Source of the DNA: Streptomyces sp. NBC_00370 | GTDB lineage: Bacteria; Actinomycetota; Actinomycetes; Streptomycetales; Streptomycetaceae | Assembly (NCBI RefSeq): GCF_036084755.1 | Contig: NZ_CP107968.1 | Span: 6,038,501-6,102,500, forward strand | DNA: 64,000 nt | Direction: 5' to 3' | Shown here: positions 17,880 through 26,206 of the stretch, one piece after another | Position numbering within the stretch: the stretch's first letter is position 1 | How the letters are laid out: each line of letters opens with the position of its first letter | Made by a program: the position numbers and the translations under genes | Notes under the pieces: model-generated | The model's input: the letters and a program-made list of their open reading frames with translations, nothing else | Databases searched by the model: none | Told to the model about the DNA's origin: nothing

Positions 17880-18101
17880 CTATGCGGGGGCGGCGTCCGG
17901 CGGCTCCGCGTCGGATTCCGGCTCGGCGCCGGCCTCCGGCTGCGGCTTGGCCCGCATCGTCACCTTCCCCGACGCGAGATCTATCGGACCGCGCCCCGGG
18001 TCGTTGTCCTCGACATCGACCCGGCTCAGCTCCTGCCGCTTCTGCTCCTCATGGGTGTGTTTGCGCCCAGGAGAGAACAGGTCCTCGATCATGTTGAACA
18101 C
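17880..18101 (-). CDS. 73-aa conserved-looking small protein
   Basis: Small polar protein starting at GTG 18101: MFNMIEDLFSPGRKHTHEEQ, then KRQELSRVDVEDNDPGRGPI and DLASGKVTMR, ending in a Pro/Glu/Ala tail that is probably disordered. The motif RVDVEDNDPGRGPIDL looks like a conserved core, but I cannot name a family. GAGAGG lies about 9 nt upstream. It follows the lipoprotein gene in the same direction with a 27-nt gap, so the two may be co-transcribed. It is convergent with the LuxR gene. Confidence 0.72.
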   Translation of the reverse strand: MFNMIEDLFSPGRKHTHEEQKRQELSRVDVEDNDPGRGPIDLASGKVTMRAKPQPEAGAEPESDAEPPDAAPA

Positions 18102-18128
18102 GGACAGCCCACCTCTCGCTCCCCCCGG

Positions 18129-19292
18129 CTACGAGACCTTCAGCTGAAGGATCTTGTCGTCACCGGGTTGCGGGGTGCCGCGGGTGTCCGTTTCGCTGGT
18201 CACCAGCCACACCTTGTCGCCGCCGGCCGAGAGCACCGTGCGCAGGCGGCCGTACTTACCCTCCAGGAACGCCTGGGCGGGCGCTTCGGATTCCCGGCCG
18301 TCGAGCGGAACGCGCCACAGCCGCTCGCCGCGCAGTCCCGCCATCCAGATGGACCCCTCCGCGTAGGCGATGCCGCTCGGTGACGCCTCGCTCGTCCGCC
18401 ACTGGACCACCGGGTCCACATAGCCCGCCTTGTGTGCCTTGCCCTCGACCACCGGCCAGCCGTAGTTCTTCCCCGGCTCGATCAGATTCAGCTCGTCCCA
18501 GGTGTCCTGGCCGAATTCGGAGGCCCACAGCCGGTTGTCCGCGTCCCAGGCGAGACCCTGCACATTGCGGTGCCCCGGCGAATAGACGAGGGAGTTCGGA
18601 TAGGGATTGCCGGGGGCGGGCTGCCCGTCCGGCGTCATCCGCAGGATCTTGCCCGCCAGGGACTTGAGATCCTGCCCCAGCCCGCGGTCGCCCGTCTCAC
18701 CCGTGCCCGCGTACAGCATCTTGTCCGGGCCGAAGGCGATCCGGCCGCCGTTGTGGATGTTGCCCTTCGGGATGCCGCGCAGAATCGTGTCGGGCGATCC
18801 CAGCTGCTCGTCGGCCGGCTTCTTCTCGTCGTAGAGCATGCGCGCGATGCGGTTGTCCGACTCGGTCGTGAAGAACGCGTAGACCATGTGGTCCGAGGCG
18901 TACGCGGGGGACAGGGCGATCCCCAGCAGACCGCCCTCGCCCGCCGGGGCGACCCCGGGCACCGAGCCGATCACCGTCTTCTTGCCGCTCTCCGCGTCGA
19001 CCCGGGTGATCGTCCCCTCGTCGCGCGACGAGACGAGCAGATCGCCCTCGGGCAGCTCCGCGAGCCCCCACGGCGACTTGAGCCCCTCGGCGAGGGTGGA
19101 GACCACCCGCACCGTGCCCTTCGCGGGCGGGAGCGAGGCGCTCGGTGTCACGCCGGCCGGCGCCGAGGAGGTCGCGGGACCCGACGGCGCGCTGCGGCCG
19201 CCGAGCGGCCCCGGCCCGTCGTCCGAGGAGCATCCGGTGACCACGAGAAGCGCGGCAGCGGCCAGTCCCGCCGTCACTGCTGAACGTCGCAC
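18129..19292 (-). CDS. Glucose/sorbosone dehydrogenase-like lipoprotein (PQQ beta-propeller)
   Basis: 387-aa secreted lipoprotein. GTG 19292 gives MRRSAVTAGLAAAALLVVTG followed by the lipobox Cys, so it is anchored to the membrane exterior. After a Ser/Pro linker the body is a six-bladed propeller of the soluble glucose dehydrogenase/sorbosone dehydrogenase family. Blade motifs are SPWGLAELPEGDLLVSSRDEG, GLLGIALSPAYASDHMVYAFF, IHNGGRIAFGPDKMLYAGTGE (His of the active site), GHRNVQGLAWD and NYGWPVVEG. Such enzymes oxidise sugars with PQQ, but many actinobacterial members have no proven cofactor. The longer upstream frame overlaps the divergent dehydrogenase gene and is not real. Confidence 0.88.
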   Translation of the reverse strand: MRRSAVTAGLAAAALLVVTGCSSDDGPGPLGGRSAPSGPATSSAPAGVTPSASLPPAKGTVRVVSTLAEGLKSPWGLAELPEGDLLVSSRDEGTITRVDAESGKKTVIGSVPGVAPAGEGGLLGIALSPAYASDHMVYAFFTTESDNRIARMLYDEKKPADEQLGSPDTILRGIPKGNIHNGGRIAFGPDKMLYAGTGETGDRGLGQDLKSLAGKILRMTPDGQPAPGNPYPNSLVYSPGHRNVQGLAWDADNRLWASEFGQDTWDELNLIEPGKNYGWPVVEGKAHKAGYVDPVVQWRTSEASPSGIAYAEGSIWMAGLRGERLWRVPLDGRESEAPAQAFLEGKYGRLRTVLSAGGDKVWLVTSETDTRGTPQPGDDKILQLKVS

Positions 19293-19408
19293 TGTTCCGA
19301 TCCCTTCGACGGTTACGTCATCCACGTCAGTTCTTACACCGCCGCCGCGTCCCGGGTTCCCCCTCACACGGCAAGAATCCGCCGCGCGCCCCCTTCGCCG
19401 GCGTCGAA

Positions 19409-19414
19409 TAGCCT
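19409..19414 (+). promoter_or_regulatory. Putative -10 box for a leaderless dehydrogenase transcript
   Basis: TAGCCT at 19409-19414 ends 7 nt before ATG 19422. An in-frame GTG at 19416 is only one base after the box and could not be on the message, which favours ATG 19422. Confidence 0.5.
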
Positions 19415-19421
19415 CGTGACC

Positions 19422-20360
19422 ATGACCCCAGAGATATGGCTCCCCTTCCAGGCCGACGAGGTGGCAGGACTCCCCGGCGGCCTCACCTACCGCTTCTGGG
19501 ACGGCGGTGACGACTACCCCGCGGCCCCCGCCGACTGCGCCTTCTACGTCGTCCCGTACATGAAGCCGATGGACGTCACGCTGCGGCCGATGGCCGAAAT
19601 GAAGTCGGTACGCGTCGTGCAGACCCTCTCCGCAGGGGTCGACCATGTCACGCCCGGGCTCGCCGGACTGCGCCCCGGCGTCCTGCTCTGCAACGCCAAG
19701 GGCGTCCACGAGGCCAGCACCGCCGAACTCACCCTCGCCCTCGTCCTCGCCTCGCTGCGCGGCATCCCGCGCTTCGTCGAAGGGCAGCGCCAGGAGGACT
19801 GGCGCTCCGGTTTCTACCCGGCGCTCGCCGACAAGTCCGTCCTGATCGTCGGTTACGGGTCGATCGGCGCGGCGATCGAGGACCGGCTCGCGGCGTTCGA
19901 GTGCGCGCGGGTGGTGCGCGTCGCGCGCTCCGCGCGCACCACGGAGCGCGGCGAGATCCACGCGTTCACCGAACTGCCCGAACTGCTGCCCGACGCCGAC
20001 GTGGTGATCGTCTCGACCCCGCTCACCGAAGAGACGAAAGGCCTGGCGGACGCCGGATTCCTGGCGGCCATGAAGGACGGCGCGCTCTTCGTGAACGTCG
20101 CACGCGGCCCCGTCGCCGACACCGACGCACTCGTCGCCGAGCTGGAGAGTGGCCGGATCACCGCTGCCCTGGACGTCACAGATCCCGAACCGCTCCCGCC
20201 GGGCCACCCGCTCTGGCATGCTCCGGGTGTCCTGATCAGCCCGCACGTGGGCGGCTCGACATCGGCGTTCCTGCCGCGCGCCAAGCGGCTGCTCGCCGCC
20301 CAACTCACCCGCTTCGCCAACGGGGAAGAGGTACGGAACGTGGTCCGCACGACGGGGTGA
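19422..20360 (+). CDS. D-isomer-specific 2-hydroxyacid dehydrogenase
   Basis: 312-aa NAD(P)-dependent oxidoreductase. The nucleotide-binding Rossmann motif is VLIVGYGSIGAAIEDRLAAFE (about residues 138-158). The catalytic set follows: Arg in NVARGPVADTDALV, Glu in DVTDPEPLPPGHPLW, and His in LISPHVGG. This family reduces 2-keto acids such as glyoxylate, hydroxypyruvate or other substrates; the particular substrate cannot be read from sequence. ATG 19422 is preferred over GTG 19416 because of the -10 box position. It is divergent from the lipoprotein gene with 129 bp between starts. Confidence 0.9.
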   Translation: MTPEIWLPFQADEVAGLPGGLTYRFWDGGDDYPAAPADCAFYVVPYMKPMDVTLRPMAEMKSVRVVQTLSAGVDHVTPGLAGLRPGVLLCNAKGVHEASTAELTLALVLASLRGIPRFVEGQRQEDWRSGFYPALADKSVLIVGYGSIGAAIEDRLAAFECARVVRVARSARTTERGEIHAFTELPELLPDADVVIVSTPLTEETKGLADAGFLAAMKDGALFVNVARGPVADTDALVAELESGRITAALDVTDPEPLPPGHPLWHAPGVLISPHVGGSTSAFLPRAKRLLAAQLTRFANGEEVRNVVRTTG

Positions 20361-20512
20361 ACCCACAACACCCCTGGTGGTCACGGAGAGTAGAAGAACT
20401 ATGTCCCTGAGTGACGAGTCTGGTGTATCGTCCCGATCTGGGGGCTGCACCACGGTGGGGCAGCGCGAGGGAGCGGTTCGAATCCGAGGGGGCGACGGGC
20501 GATGCACGGCCG

Positions 20513-23458
20513 ATGGACCAACGATCCGACGCGACAGGGCCGCCGATGGCGGCCTCGGACACCCCGGTGAGCGCCGAGGGGGTGCTCCTGGCCCGGCCGC
20601 CGGTCTCCGGCGGCGGGCCGACAGGAGTGCTCGCGCAGCTCTGCCTCGCCCTGATCTGCGGTGGTTACGCCACCGGCGCCGCCCTCGGCTGGGGATCGCC
20701 GGAAGTGGCCCTGTTCATGGGCGACTTCGGCCTGAGCATCGCGGCGCTGATCGCGGCGGTCTCCTGCCTCCTCTACGCGCGCGGCAGGGACAGCCGCTTC
20801 CGGCCCGCCTGGCTGCTGTTCTCGTTCTCCTCGCTGATGGCGGCCGGCGGGAACGCGGTCTGGGGCTGGTACGAGGTCGTGCTCGGCGAGCAGGTGCCCA
20901 GCCTCTCCCTCGCCGACCTGTTCTTCCTCTGCTTCGCGCCGCCCGCCATCGTCGGACTGCTCGTCCTCGCCAAACGGCCGGTCACCAAGGCCGGTTGGGT
21001 CTGCCTCGCGCTGGACTCCTGGCTCATCGGCGGCTCGCTGCTCACCCTCTCCTGGAGCCTCGCCCTCGCCCACACCGCGCACTTCGACGGGGAGAGCGTC
21101 GCCCAGGCCGCCCTGTCCCTCGCGTATCCGCTGCTCGACATCGTCCTGGTCAGCATGGTGCTCGCGCTGCACTTCCGGCGGGCCACCGGCAGCCGCTCCG
21201 CGGTGAACACGGCGATCGCCGCCCTGGCGCTGACGGTGCTGTGCGACGCCCTGTTCACCTCGCCGCTGCTGCGCGCCAGCTACCGCTCGGGCCAGCTCCT
21301 CGACGCCGGCTGGTTCGCGGGATCACTCCTGCTCGCCTACGCGCCCTGGGGCGTACGCCGGCTGCCCGAGATCCCCTCGTACACCCGCCAGCCCCGCCAC
21401 GTCGGCCGCCCGGTGGCCGGCTCGCTCGCCGCCCTCACGCCGTATCTCGCCGCCGCCGTCTGCACGTTGGGGATCCTCTACAACGTGATCGAGGGCCGCA
21501 GGGTCGACCGGGTCGTCGTGCTCACCGGCTGCACGGTGGTGCTGGCCCTCGTCGTCCGGCAGGGCATCATGCTCGTCGACAACATCGCGCTCACCCAGGA
21601 ACTGGCCCAGAAGGAGAACCACTTCCGGTCACTGGTCCAGGGGTCGAGCGACGTCATCATGATCGCCGAACCCTCCGGCACCCTGCGCTACGTCAGCCCG
21701 GCGGCGGCCGGTGTCTACGGACGTGAGGCGGACGATCTCGTCGGCTCCGAGCTGTCCTCGATCATCCACCCCGACGATCTCGGCCAGGTCGTCCACGAAG
21801 TGCGCCGGTTCCTGGCCACCCCGCCCGCCGAGGAGCCGACGACCCGGATCGAATGCCGCTTCAGGTCGGGCGGCGGGGACTGGCTCAATGTCGAGTCCAC
21901 CGTCAACCGGCACCAGGGCGGGCTGATCTTCAACAGCCGCGATGTGACCGAACGGGTCCGCCTCCAGGCCCAGTTGCAGCACAACGCCGAGCACGACCCG
22001 CTCACCGACCTGCCCAACCGCGCGCTGTTCACCGAGCGGGTACGCCAGGCACTCGGTGGCCGCCGCGCCACCGACCCCGGCACGGCCGTGCTCTTCATCG
22101 ACCTCGACGGGTTCAAGGGCGTCAACGACCGGCTCGGCCATCAGGTCGGCGACGAACTGCTGATCCACGCCGCCCGGCGGCTCCAGGAGTCCGTGCGCGC
22201 CGGCGACACCGCGGCCAGGCTCGGCGGCGACGAGTTCGCCGCCCTCGTCCTCGGCGACGGCGGCTGCGACCAGCGGGCGCGTGAGTACCAGGTCCACGAG
22301 ATCGCCGACCGGCTGCGGCTGGGGCTCTCCCAGCCCTACCGGATCGACGGCAACGACGTACGGGTCGCCGCGTCCATCGGCGTCGCCTTCGCCGAGCCCG
22401 GCATCACCCCCACCGACCTCATGCGCAACGCCGACCTCGCCATGTACCGCGCCAAGGCGGCGGGCAAGGACCGCGTCGAGCTGTACGCGCCCCAGATGCA
22501 GGCCGACGTGGTCCGCAGGACCCAGCTGGCCGCCCGGCTGCGCACCGCCCTGCGCGACGGCGAATTCGCCCTGCTCCACCAGCCGGTGGTCAACCTCACC
22601 ACCGGCCGGGTCTCCGCCGTCGCCGCCCAGGCCCGCTGGCGCTCCGCCCAGGGCATCCTCTTCACCCCCGCCGAGTTCCTGCGCACCGCGGACGACGGCG
22701 ACCGCACCGCCGAACTCGGCCGCTGGCTCCTCGAAGAGGCCGTCGAACAGGCGGCGGACCGCGCCAGGACCGGCCATCGCGCGCCCGTGGCCGTCCGTCT
22801 CCCGGCCCGCAAGCTGCTCGACCGGTCCATGCCCCTCGGCTCGATCGAGACCCTGCTGACGCGCCACAGGCTGCCTTCGGGGGCCCTGATGATCGAGCTG
22901 GCCGACAGCGACCCGCGCAGCTCCCTGGACGAGCTGGAGCACCGGCTGGCCGCGCTGCGCAGGCTCGGCGTACGGATCGCCCTCGACGGCTTCGGCAGTG
23001 GCTACGCGGCGATAAACGCCCTGCGCAGACTCCCCGTCGACGTACTGAAACTCGACCGCGGCCTGGTCGAGGGCGTCGTGGAATCCGCCCGGCTGCACAA
23101 GATCACCGCAGGGCTGCTCAGGATCGCCAGCGACCTCGGCATCGAGTCCGTGGCCGAGGGGATCGACTTACCCGAGCAGGTCGTCGCCCTGCGCGCCATG
23201 GGCTGCACCCATGGTCAGGGCATGGCCTTCTCGGGCCCCCTCGACGAACACCGGCTGCGCCGGGCCCTCGTGCGCGGCGTCTATCCGCTGCCCGGCGCCG
23301 CCCCCGTACCCGTCCTGACCGGCCCGGCCCTGACCACCGGCGCACTGCCCGTACGGCGGGCCAGGATGCTCGCGTCCGACCGGGTGCCCCGGCCCTCCGA
23401 CCGGATCCCGCTACCGTCGAGCCGTTCAAATAATGAGACGCCAGTCCCACCCACTTGA
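20513..23458 (+). CDS. cdgE: Membrane PAS-GGDEF-EAL protein with degenerate EAL domain, CdgE-like
   Basis: About 981-aa membrane protein, likely a diguanylate cyclase. Some nine to ten hydrophobic segments occupy about residues 35-350. A PAS domain follows (HFRSLVQGSSDVIMIAEPSG, about 372-480), then GGDEF (DPLTDLPNR near 494, intact GGDEF near 571 with an RAGD inhibitory I-site nine residues earlier). The EAL domain is degenerate: EAL is replaced (AAQARW near 705), the NVSP motif is lost, and DDFGTG is DGFGSG (near 825), so phosphodiesterase activity is unlikely. The start is uncertain: ATG 20513 is chosen, GTG 20411 and ATG 20546 are in frame. Its place before ilvB matches what I recall of S. 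coelicolor SCO5511 (cdgE). Confidence 0.82.
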   Translation: MDQRSDATGPPMAASDTPVSAEGVLLARPPVSGGGPTGVLAQLCLALICGGYATGAALGWGSPEVALFMGDFGLSIAALIAAVSCLLYARGRDSRFRPAWLLFSFSSLMAAGGNAVWGWYEVVLGEQVPSLSLADLFFLCFAPPAIVGLLVLAKRPVTKAGWVCLALDSWLIGGSLLTLSWSLALAHTAHFDGESVAQAALSLAYPLLDIVLVSMVLALHFRRATGSRSAVNTAIAALALTVLCDALFTSPLLRASYRSGQLLDAGWFAGSLLLAYAPWGVRRLPEIPSYTRQPRHVGRPVAGSLAALTPYLAAAVCTLGILYNVIEGRRVDRVVVLTGCTVVLALVVRQGIMLVDNIALTQELAQKENHFRSLVQGSSDVIMIAEPSGTLRYVSPAAAGVYGREADDLVGSELSSIIHPDDLGQVVHEVRRFLATPPAEEPTTRIECRFRSGGGDWLNVESTVNRHQGGLIFNSRDVTERVRLQAQLQHNAEHDPLTDLPNRALFTERVRQALGGRRATDPGTAVLFIDLDGFKGVNDRLGHQVGDELLIHAARRLQESVRAGDTAARLGGDEFAALVLGDGGCDQRAREYQVHEIADRLRLGLSQPYRIDGNDVRVAASIGVAFAEPGITPTDLMRNADLAMYRAKAAGKDRVELYAPQMQADVVRRTQLAARLRTALRDGEFALLHQPVVNLTTGRVSAVAAQARWRSAQGILFTPAEFLRTADDGDRTAELGRWLLEEAVEQAADRARTGHRAPVAVRLPARKLLDRSMPLGSIETLLTRHRLPSGALMIELADSDPRSSLDELEHRLAALRRLGVRIALDGFGSGYAAINALRRLPVDVLKLDRGLVEGVVESARLHKITAGLLRIASDLGIESVAEGIDLPEQVVALRAMGCTHGQGMAFSGPLDEHRLRRALVRGVYPLPGAAPVPVLTGPALTTGALPVRRARMLASDRVPRPSDRIPLPSSRSNNETPVPPT

Positions 23459-23491
23459 CAGTTATGGCGCGCCGGAGGGAGGGTCATTGCC

Positions 23492-23533
23492 ATGCGCACC
23501 CGAATTCTCGTACTTGGACAGCGCGTCGGCTAA
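23492..23533 (+). CDS. ilvB leader peptide (attenuation)
   Basis: ATG 23492 to TAA 23533 encodes MRTRILVLGQRVG, 13 residues, with Ile-Leu-Val-Leu in a row. The codons ATT, CTC, GTA, CTT include three that are rare in this GC-rich genome, which would sensitise the ribosome to low charged tRNA. GGAGGGAGGG lies 8 nt upstream. A U-tract terminator follows before ilvB. The design is that of classic branched-chain amino-acid attenuators, as in corynebacterial ilvBNC. Confidence 0.85.
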   Translation: MRTRILVLGQRVG

Positions 23534-23608
23534 GCGGAGCCCCGAACCGGCTCTGTGGACCACCCCGACGCGCTCCCCTCGCTTGCCTCACGGCACGAGG
23601 GGTTTTTT
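23521..23608 (+). terminator. Attenuator of ilvBNC
   Basis: The end of the leader peptide, GCGCGTCGG (23521-23529), pairs perfectly with CCGACGCGC (23565-23573). Inside it GAGCC (23537-23541) pairs with GGCTC (23549-23553). Immediately after, CCCCTCG (23575-23581) and CGAGGGG (23596-23602) form the terminator stem, followed by six T (23603-23608). A ribosome stalled at the Ile-Leu-Val-Leu codons would cover the first arm and could change which structure forms. The antiterminator pairing is not obvious by eye. Confidence 0.8.
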
Positions 23609-23667
23609 GTTGCACCGACACATCTGAAACCCTCGCAAAAACCCTCAGCTTCGAGAAGAGAATGCCG

Positions 23668-25530
23668 ATGACCGAGCAGGCCACCGGGGCCCACCATCCG
23701 CAGCCGCGGGCCCGAAACGGCGGATCGTCGTCCAGCACAGTCGAGCACGTGACGGGCGCGCAGTCCCTCATCCGTTCTCTTGAGGAAGTGGGGGCCGACA
23801 CGGTATTCGGCATCCCCGGCGGCGCGATCCTCCCCGCCTACGACCCGATGATGGACTCGACCCGGGTCCGCCACATCCTCGTCCGCCACGAGCAGGGCGC
23901 GGGCCACGCCGCCGAAGGGTACGCGCAGGCCACCGGCAAGGTGGGCGTCTGTATCGCCACCTCGGGACCCGGCGCCACCAACCTCGTCACCCCGATCGCC
24001 GACGCGCACATGGACTCCGTGCCGATGGTCGCGATCACCGGCCAGGTGGCCAGCAAGGCGATCGGCACCGACGCCTTCCAGGAAGCCGACATCTGCGGGA
24101 TCACGATGCCGATCACCAAGCACAACTTCCTGGTCACCAAGGCGGAGGACATCCCGCGCACCATCGCGGAGGCCTTCCACATCGCCTCGACCGGCCGCCC
24201 GGGACCCGTCCTGGTCGACATCGCCAAGGACGCGCTCCAGGCCCGTACGACCTTCAGCTGGCCGCCCGTCATGGAGCTGCCCGGCTACCGCCCGGTGACC
24301 AAGCCGCACGCCAAGCAGATCCGGGAGGCCGCCAAGCTGATCAGCCAGGCCAAGCGCCCGGTGCTGTACGTCGGCGGCGGCGTCATCAAGTCCGGTGCCA
24401 CCGCCGAGCTGAAGGTCCTCGCCGAACTCACCCGAGCGCCCGTCACCACCACCCTGATGGCGCTGGGATCGTTCCCCGACAGCCACCCGCTGCACGTGGG
24501 AATGCCGGGCATGCACGGTGCGGTCACCGCCGTCACCGCGCTGCAGAAGGCCGATCTGATCATCGCCCTCGGAGCCCGTTTCGACGACCGTGTCACCGGC
24601 AGGCTGGACAGCTTCGCCCCGCACGCCAAGATCGTCCACGCCGACATCGACCCGGCGGAGATCGGCAAGAACCGCGCGGCCGACGTGCCGATCGTCGGGG
24701 ACGCCCGTGAGGTCCTCGCCGACCTGGTCCAGGCGGTCCAGGCCGAGCACACCGAGGGCAGCGTCGGCGAGGCGGCCGCCTCCGGCTACGCGTCCTGGTG
24801 GAAGGACCTCAACCGCTGGCGCGAGACCTACCCGCTCGGCTACGACCAGCCGGCCGACGGCAGCCTCTCGCCGCAGCAGGTCATCCAGCGCATCGGCCAA
24901 CTCGCCGACGACGACACGATCTTCGCCGCCGGCGTCGGCCAGCACCAGATGTGGGCCGCCCACTTCATCGACTACGAGAAGCCCGCCACCTGGCTCAACT
25001 CCGGTGGCGCGGGCACGATGGGCTACGCGGTGCCGGCCGCCATGGGCGCCAAGGCGGGCCAGCCGGACCGGATGGTCTGGGCGATCGACGGCGACGGCTG
25101 CTTCCAGATGACCAATCAGGAACTGACCACCTGCGCGCTCAACAACATCCCGATCAAGGTCGCGATCATCAACAACGGCGCGCTCGGCATGGTCCGGCAG
25201 TGGCAGACGCTGTTCTACAACGAGCGGTACTCCAACACCGTGCTGCACCAGAGCACGGGCGCCGAAGGCCCCAGCTCGGGCACCCGTGTCCCGGACTTCG
25301 TGAAGCTCTCCGAGGCCATGGGCTGTGTCGCCATGCGCTGCGAGTCCCCGGAGGAGCTGGACGCGGTGATCGCCAAGGCCAACTCCATCAACGACCGCCC
25401 GGTCGTCGTCGACTTCATCGTCCACGAGGACGCGCAGGTCTGGCCGATGGTCGCGGCCGGCACCTCCAACGACGAGGTCATGGCCGCCCTGGGCGTCCGT
25501 CCCGACTTCGGCGACAGCCAAGACGACTGA
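23668..25530 (+). CDS. ilvB: Acetohydroxyacid synthase, large (catalytic) subunit
   Basis: 620-aa thiamine-diphosphate enzyme making acetolactate (Val/Leu branch) and acetohydroxybutyrate (Ile branch). Visible features are the FGIPGGAILPAYDPM start of the PYR domain, catalytic Glu in RHEQGAGHAAEGYA (about residue 74), the central FAD/DHS-like domain, and the TPP motif GDGCFQMTNQELTTCALNNIPIKVAIINN (about 474-503). ATG 23668 is chosen because AAGAG lies about 8 nt upstream; ATG 23662 is possible. The first 30 residues are a His/Pro/Ser-rich extension. ilvN follows after 35 nt and ilvC later, forming ilvBNC under control of the upstream attenuator. Confidence 0.97.
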   Translation: MTEQATGAHHPQPRARNGGSSSSTVEHVTGAQSLIRSLEEVGADTVFGIPGGAILPAYDPMMDSTRVRHILVRHEQGAGHAAEGYAQATGKVGVCIATSGPGATNLVTPIADAHMDSVPMVAITGQVASKAIGTDAFQEADICGITMPITKHNFLVTKAEDIPRTIAEAFHIASTGRPGPVLVDIAKDALQARTTFSWPPVMELPGYRPVTKPHAKQIREAAKLISQAKRPVLYVGGGVIKSGATAELKVLAELTRAPVTTTLMALGSFPDSHPLHVGMPGMHGAVTAVTALQKADLIIALGARFDDRVTGRLDSFAPHAKIVHADIDPAEIGKNRAADVPIVGDAREVLADLVQAVQAEHTEGSVGEAAASGYASWWKDLNRWRETYPLGYDQPADGSLSPQQVIQRIGQLADDDTIFAAGVGQHQMWAAHFIDYEKPATWLNSGGAGTMGYAVPAAMGAKAGQPDRMVWAIDGDGCFQMTNQELTTCALNNIPIKVAIINNGALGMVRQWQTLFYNERYSNTVLHQSTGAEGPSSGTRVPDFVKLSEAMGCVAMRCESPEELDAVIAKANSINDRPVVVDFIVHEDAQVWPMVAAGTSNDEVMAALGVRPDFGDSQDD

Positions 25531-25565
25531 GCCGAGAAGCCCGAGAGAGACAGCGAGACCGACAC

Positions 25566-26093
25566 ATGTCCACCAAGCACACACTCTCCGTCCTGGTGGA
25601 GAACACGCCCGGCATCCTCGCCCGGATCGCCGCCCTGTTCTCCCGCCGCGGCTTCAACATCGACTCACTCGCCGTCGGCGTCACCGAACACCCCGACATC
25701 TCCCGCATCACCATCGTGGTCAATGTCGAGGACCTGCCGCTCGAACAGGTGACGAAGCAGCTCAACAAGCTGGTCAACGTCCTGAAGATCGTCGAACTCG
25801 AGCCCGGCGCCGCGATCCAGCGCGAGCTCGTCCTGGTGAAGGTGCGCGCCGACAGCGAGACCCGCTCCCAGATCGTCGAGATCGTCCAGCTGTTCCGCGC
25901 CAAGACCGTCGACGTCTCACCCGACGCCGTCACGATCGAGGCCACCGGATCGAGCGACAAGCTCGACGCGATGCTCAAGATGCTGGAGCAGTACGGCGTC
26001 AAGGAGCTCGTCCAGTCCGGGACGATCGCCATAGGGCGCGGCGCGCGGTCCATCACGGACCGCAGCCTGCGGGCCCTCGACCGCAGCGCGTGA
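25566..26093 (+). CDS. ilvN: Acetohydroxyacid synthase, small (regulatory) subunit
   Basis: 175-aa regulatory subunit that binds valine and other end products and activates IlvB. The N-terminal ACT domain reads HTLSVLVENTPGILARIAAL and FNIDSLAVGVTEHPDISRIT. The C-terminal half (IQRELVLVKVRADSETRSQIVEIVQLF through ALDRSA) is the usual second ACT-like domain. Length is normal for ilvN/ilvH. The start is ATG 25566, preceded by GAGAGACAGCGAGA with only a modest ribosome site; it is 35 nt downstream of the ilvB stop. Confidence 0.96.
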   Translation: MSTKHTLSVLVENTPGILARIAALFSRRGFNIDSLAVGVTEHPDISRITIVVNVEDLPLEQVTKQLNKLVNVLKIVELEPGAAIQRELVLVKVRADSETRSQIVEIVQLFRAKTVDVSPDAVTIEATGSSDKLDAMLKMLEQYGVKELVQSGTIAIGRGARSITDRSLRALDRSA

Positions 26094-26206
26094 CCCCGCG
26101 CGGCGCAGCCGCTTCCGCACCCTCTCGTATGCCGAGACCCTGAACCCGCCCATACCCACTCCGCCGTACGGTGGACGTAACACCAGCACTTCAAGGAGAA
26201 GACCCA

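Noticed and set aside
19293..20507. Long N-terminal extension of the lipoprotein gene's minus-strand frame
   Set aside because: It runs antisense to the whole 2-hydroxyacid dehydrogenase gene, and the lipoprotein signal starts at GTG 19292.
23455..23460. TTGACA overlapping the stop of the GGDEF-EAL gene, as -35 of the ilvB promoter
   Set aside because: No acceptable -10 lies 16-19 bp downstream; that position is the GGAGGGAGGG ribosome site of the leader peptide.
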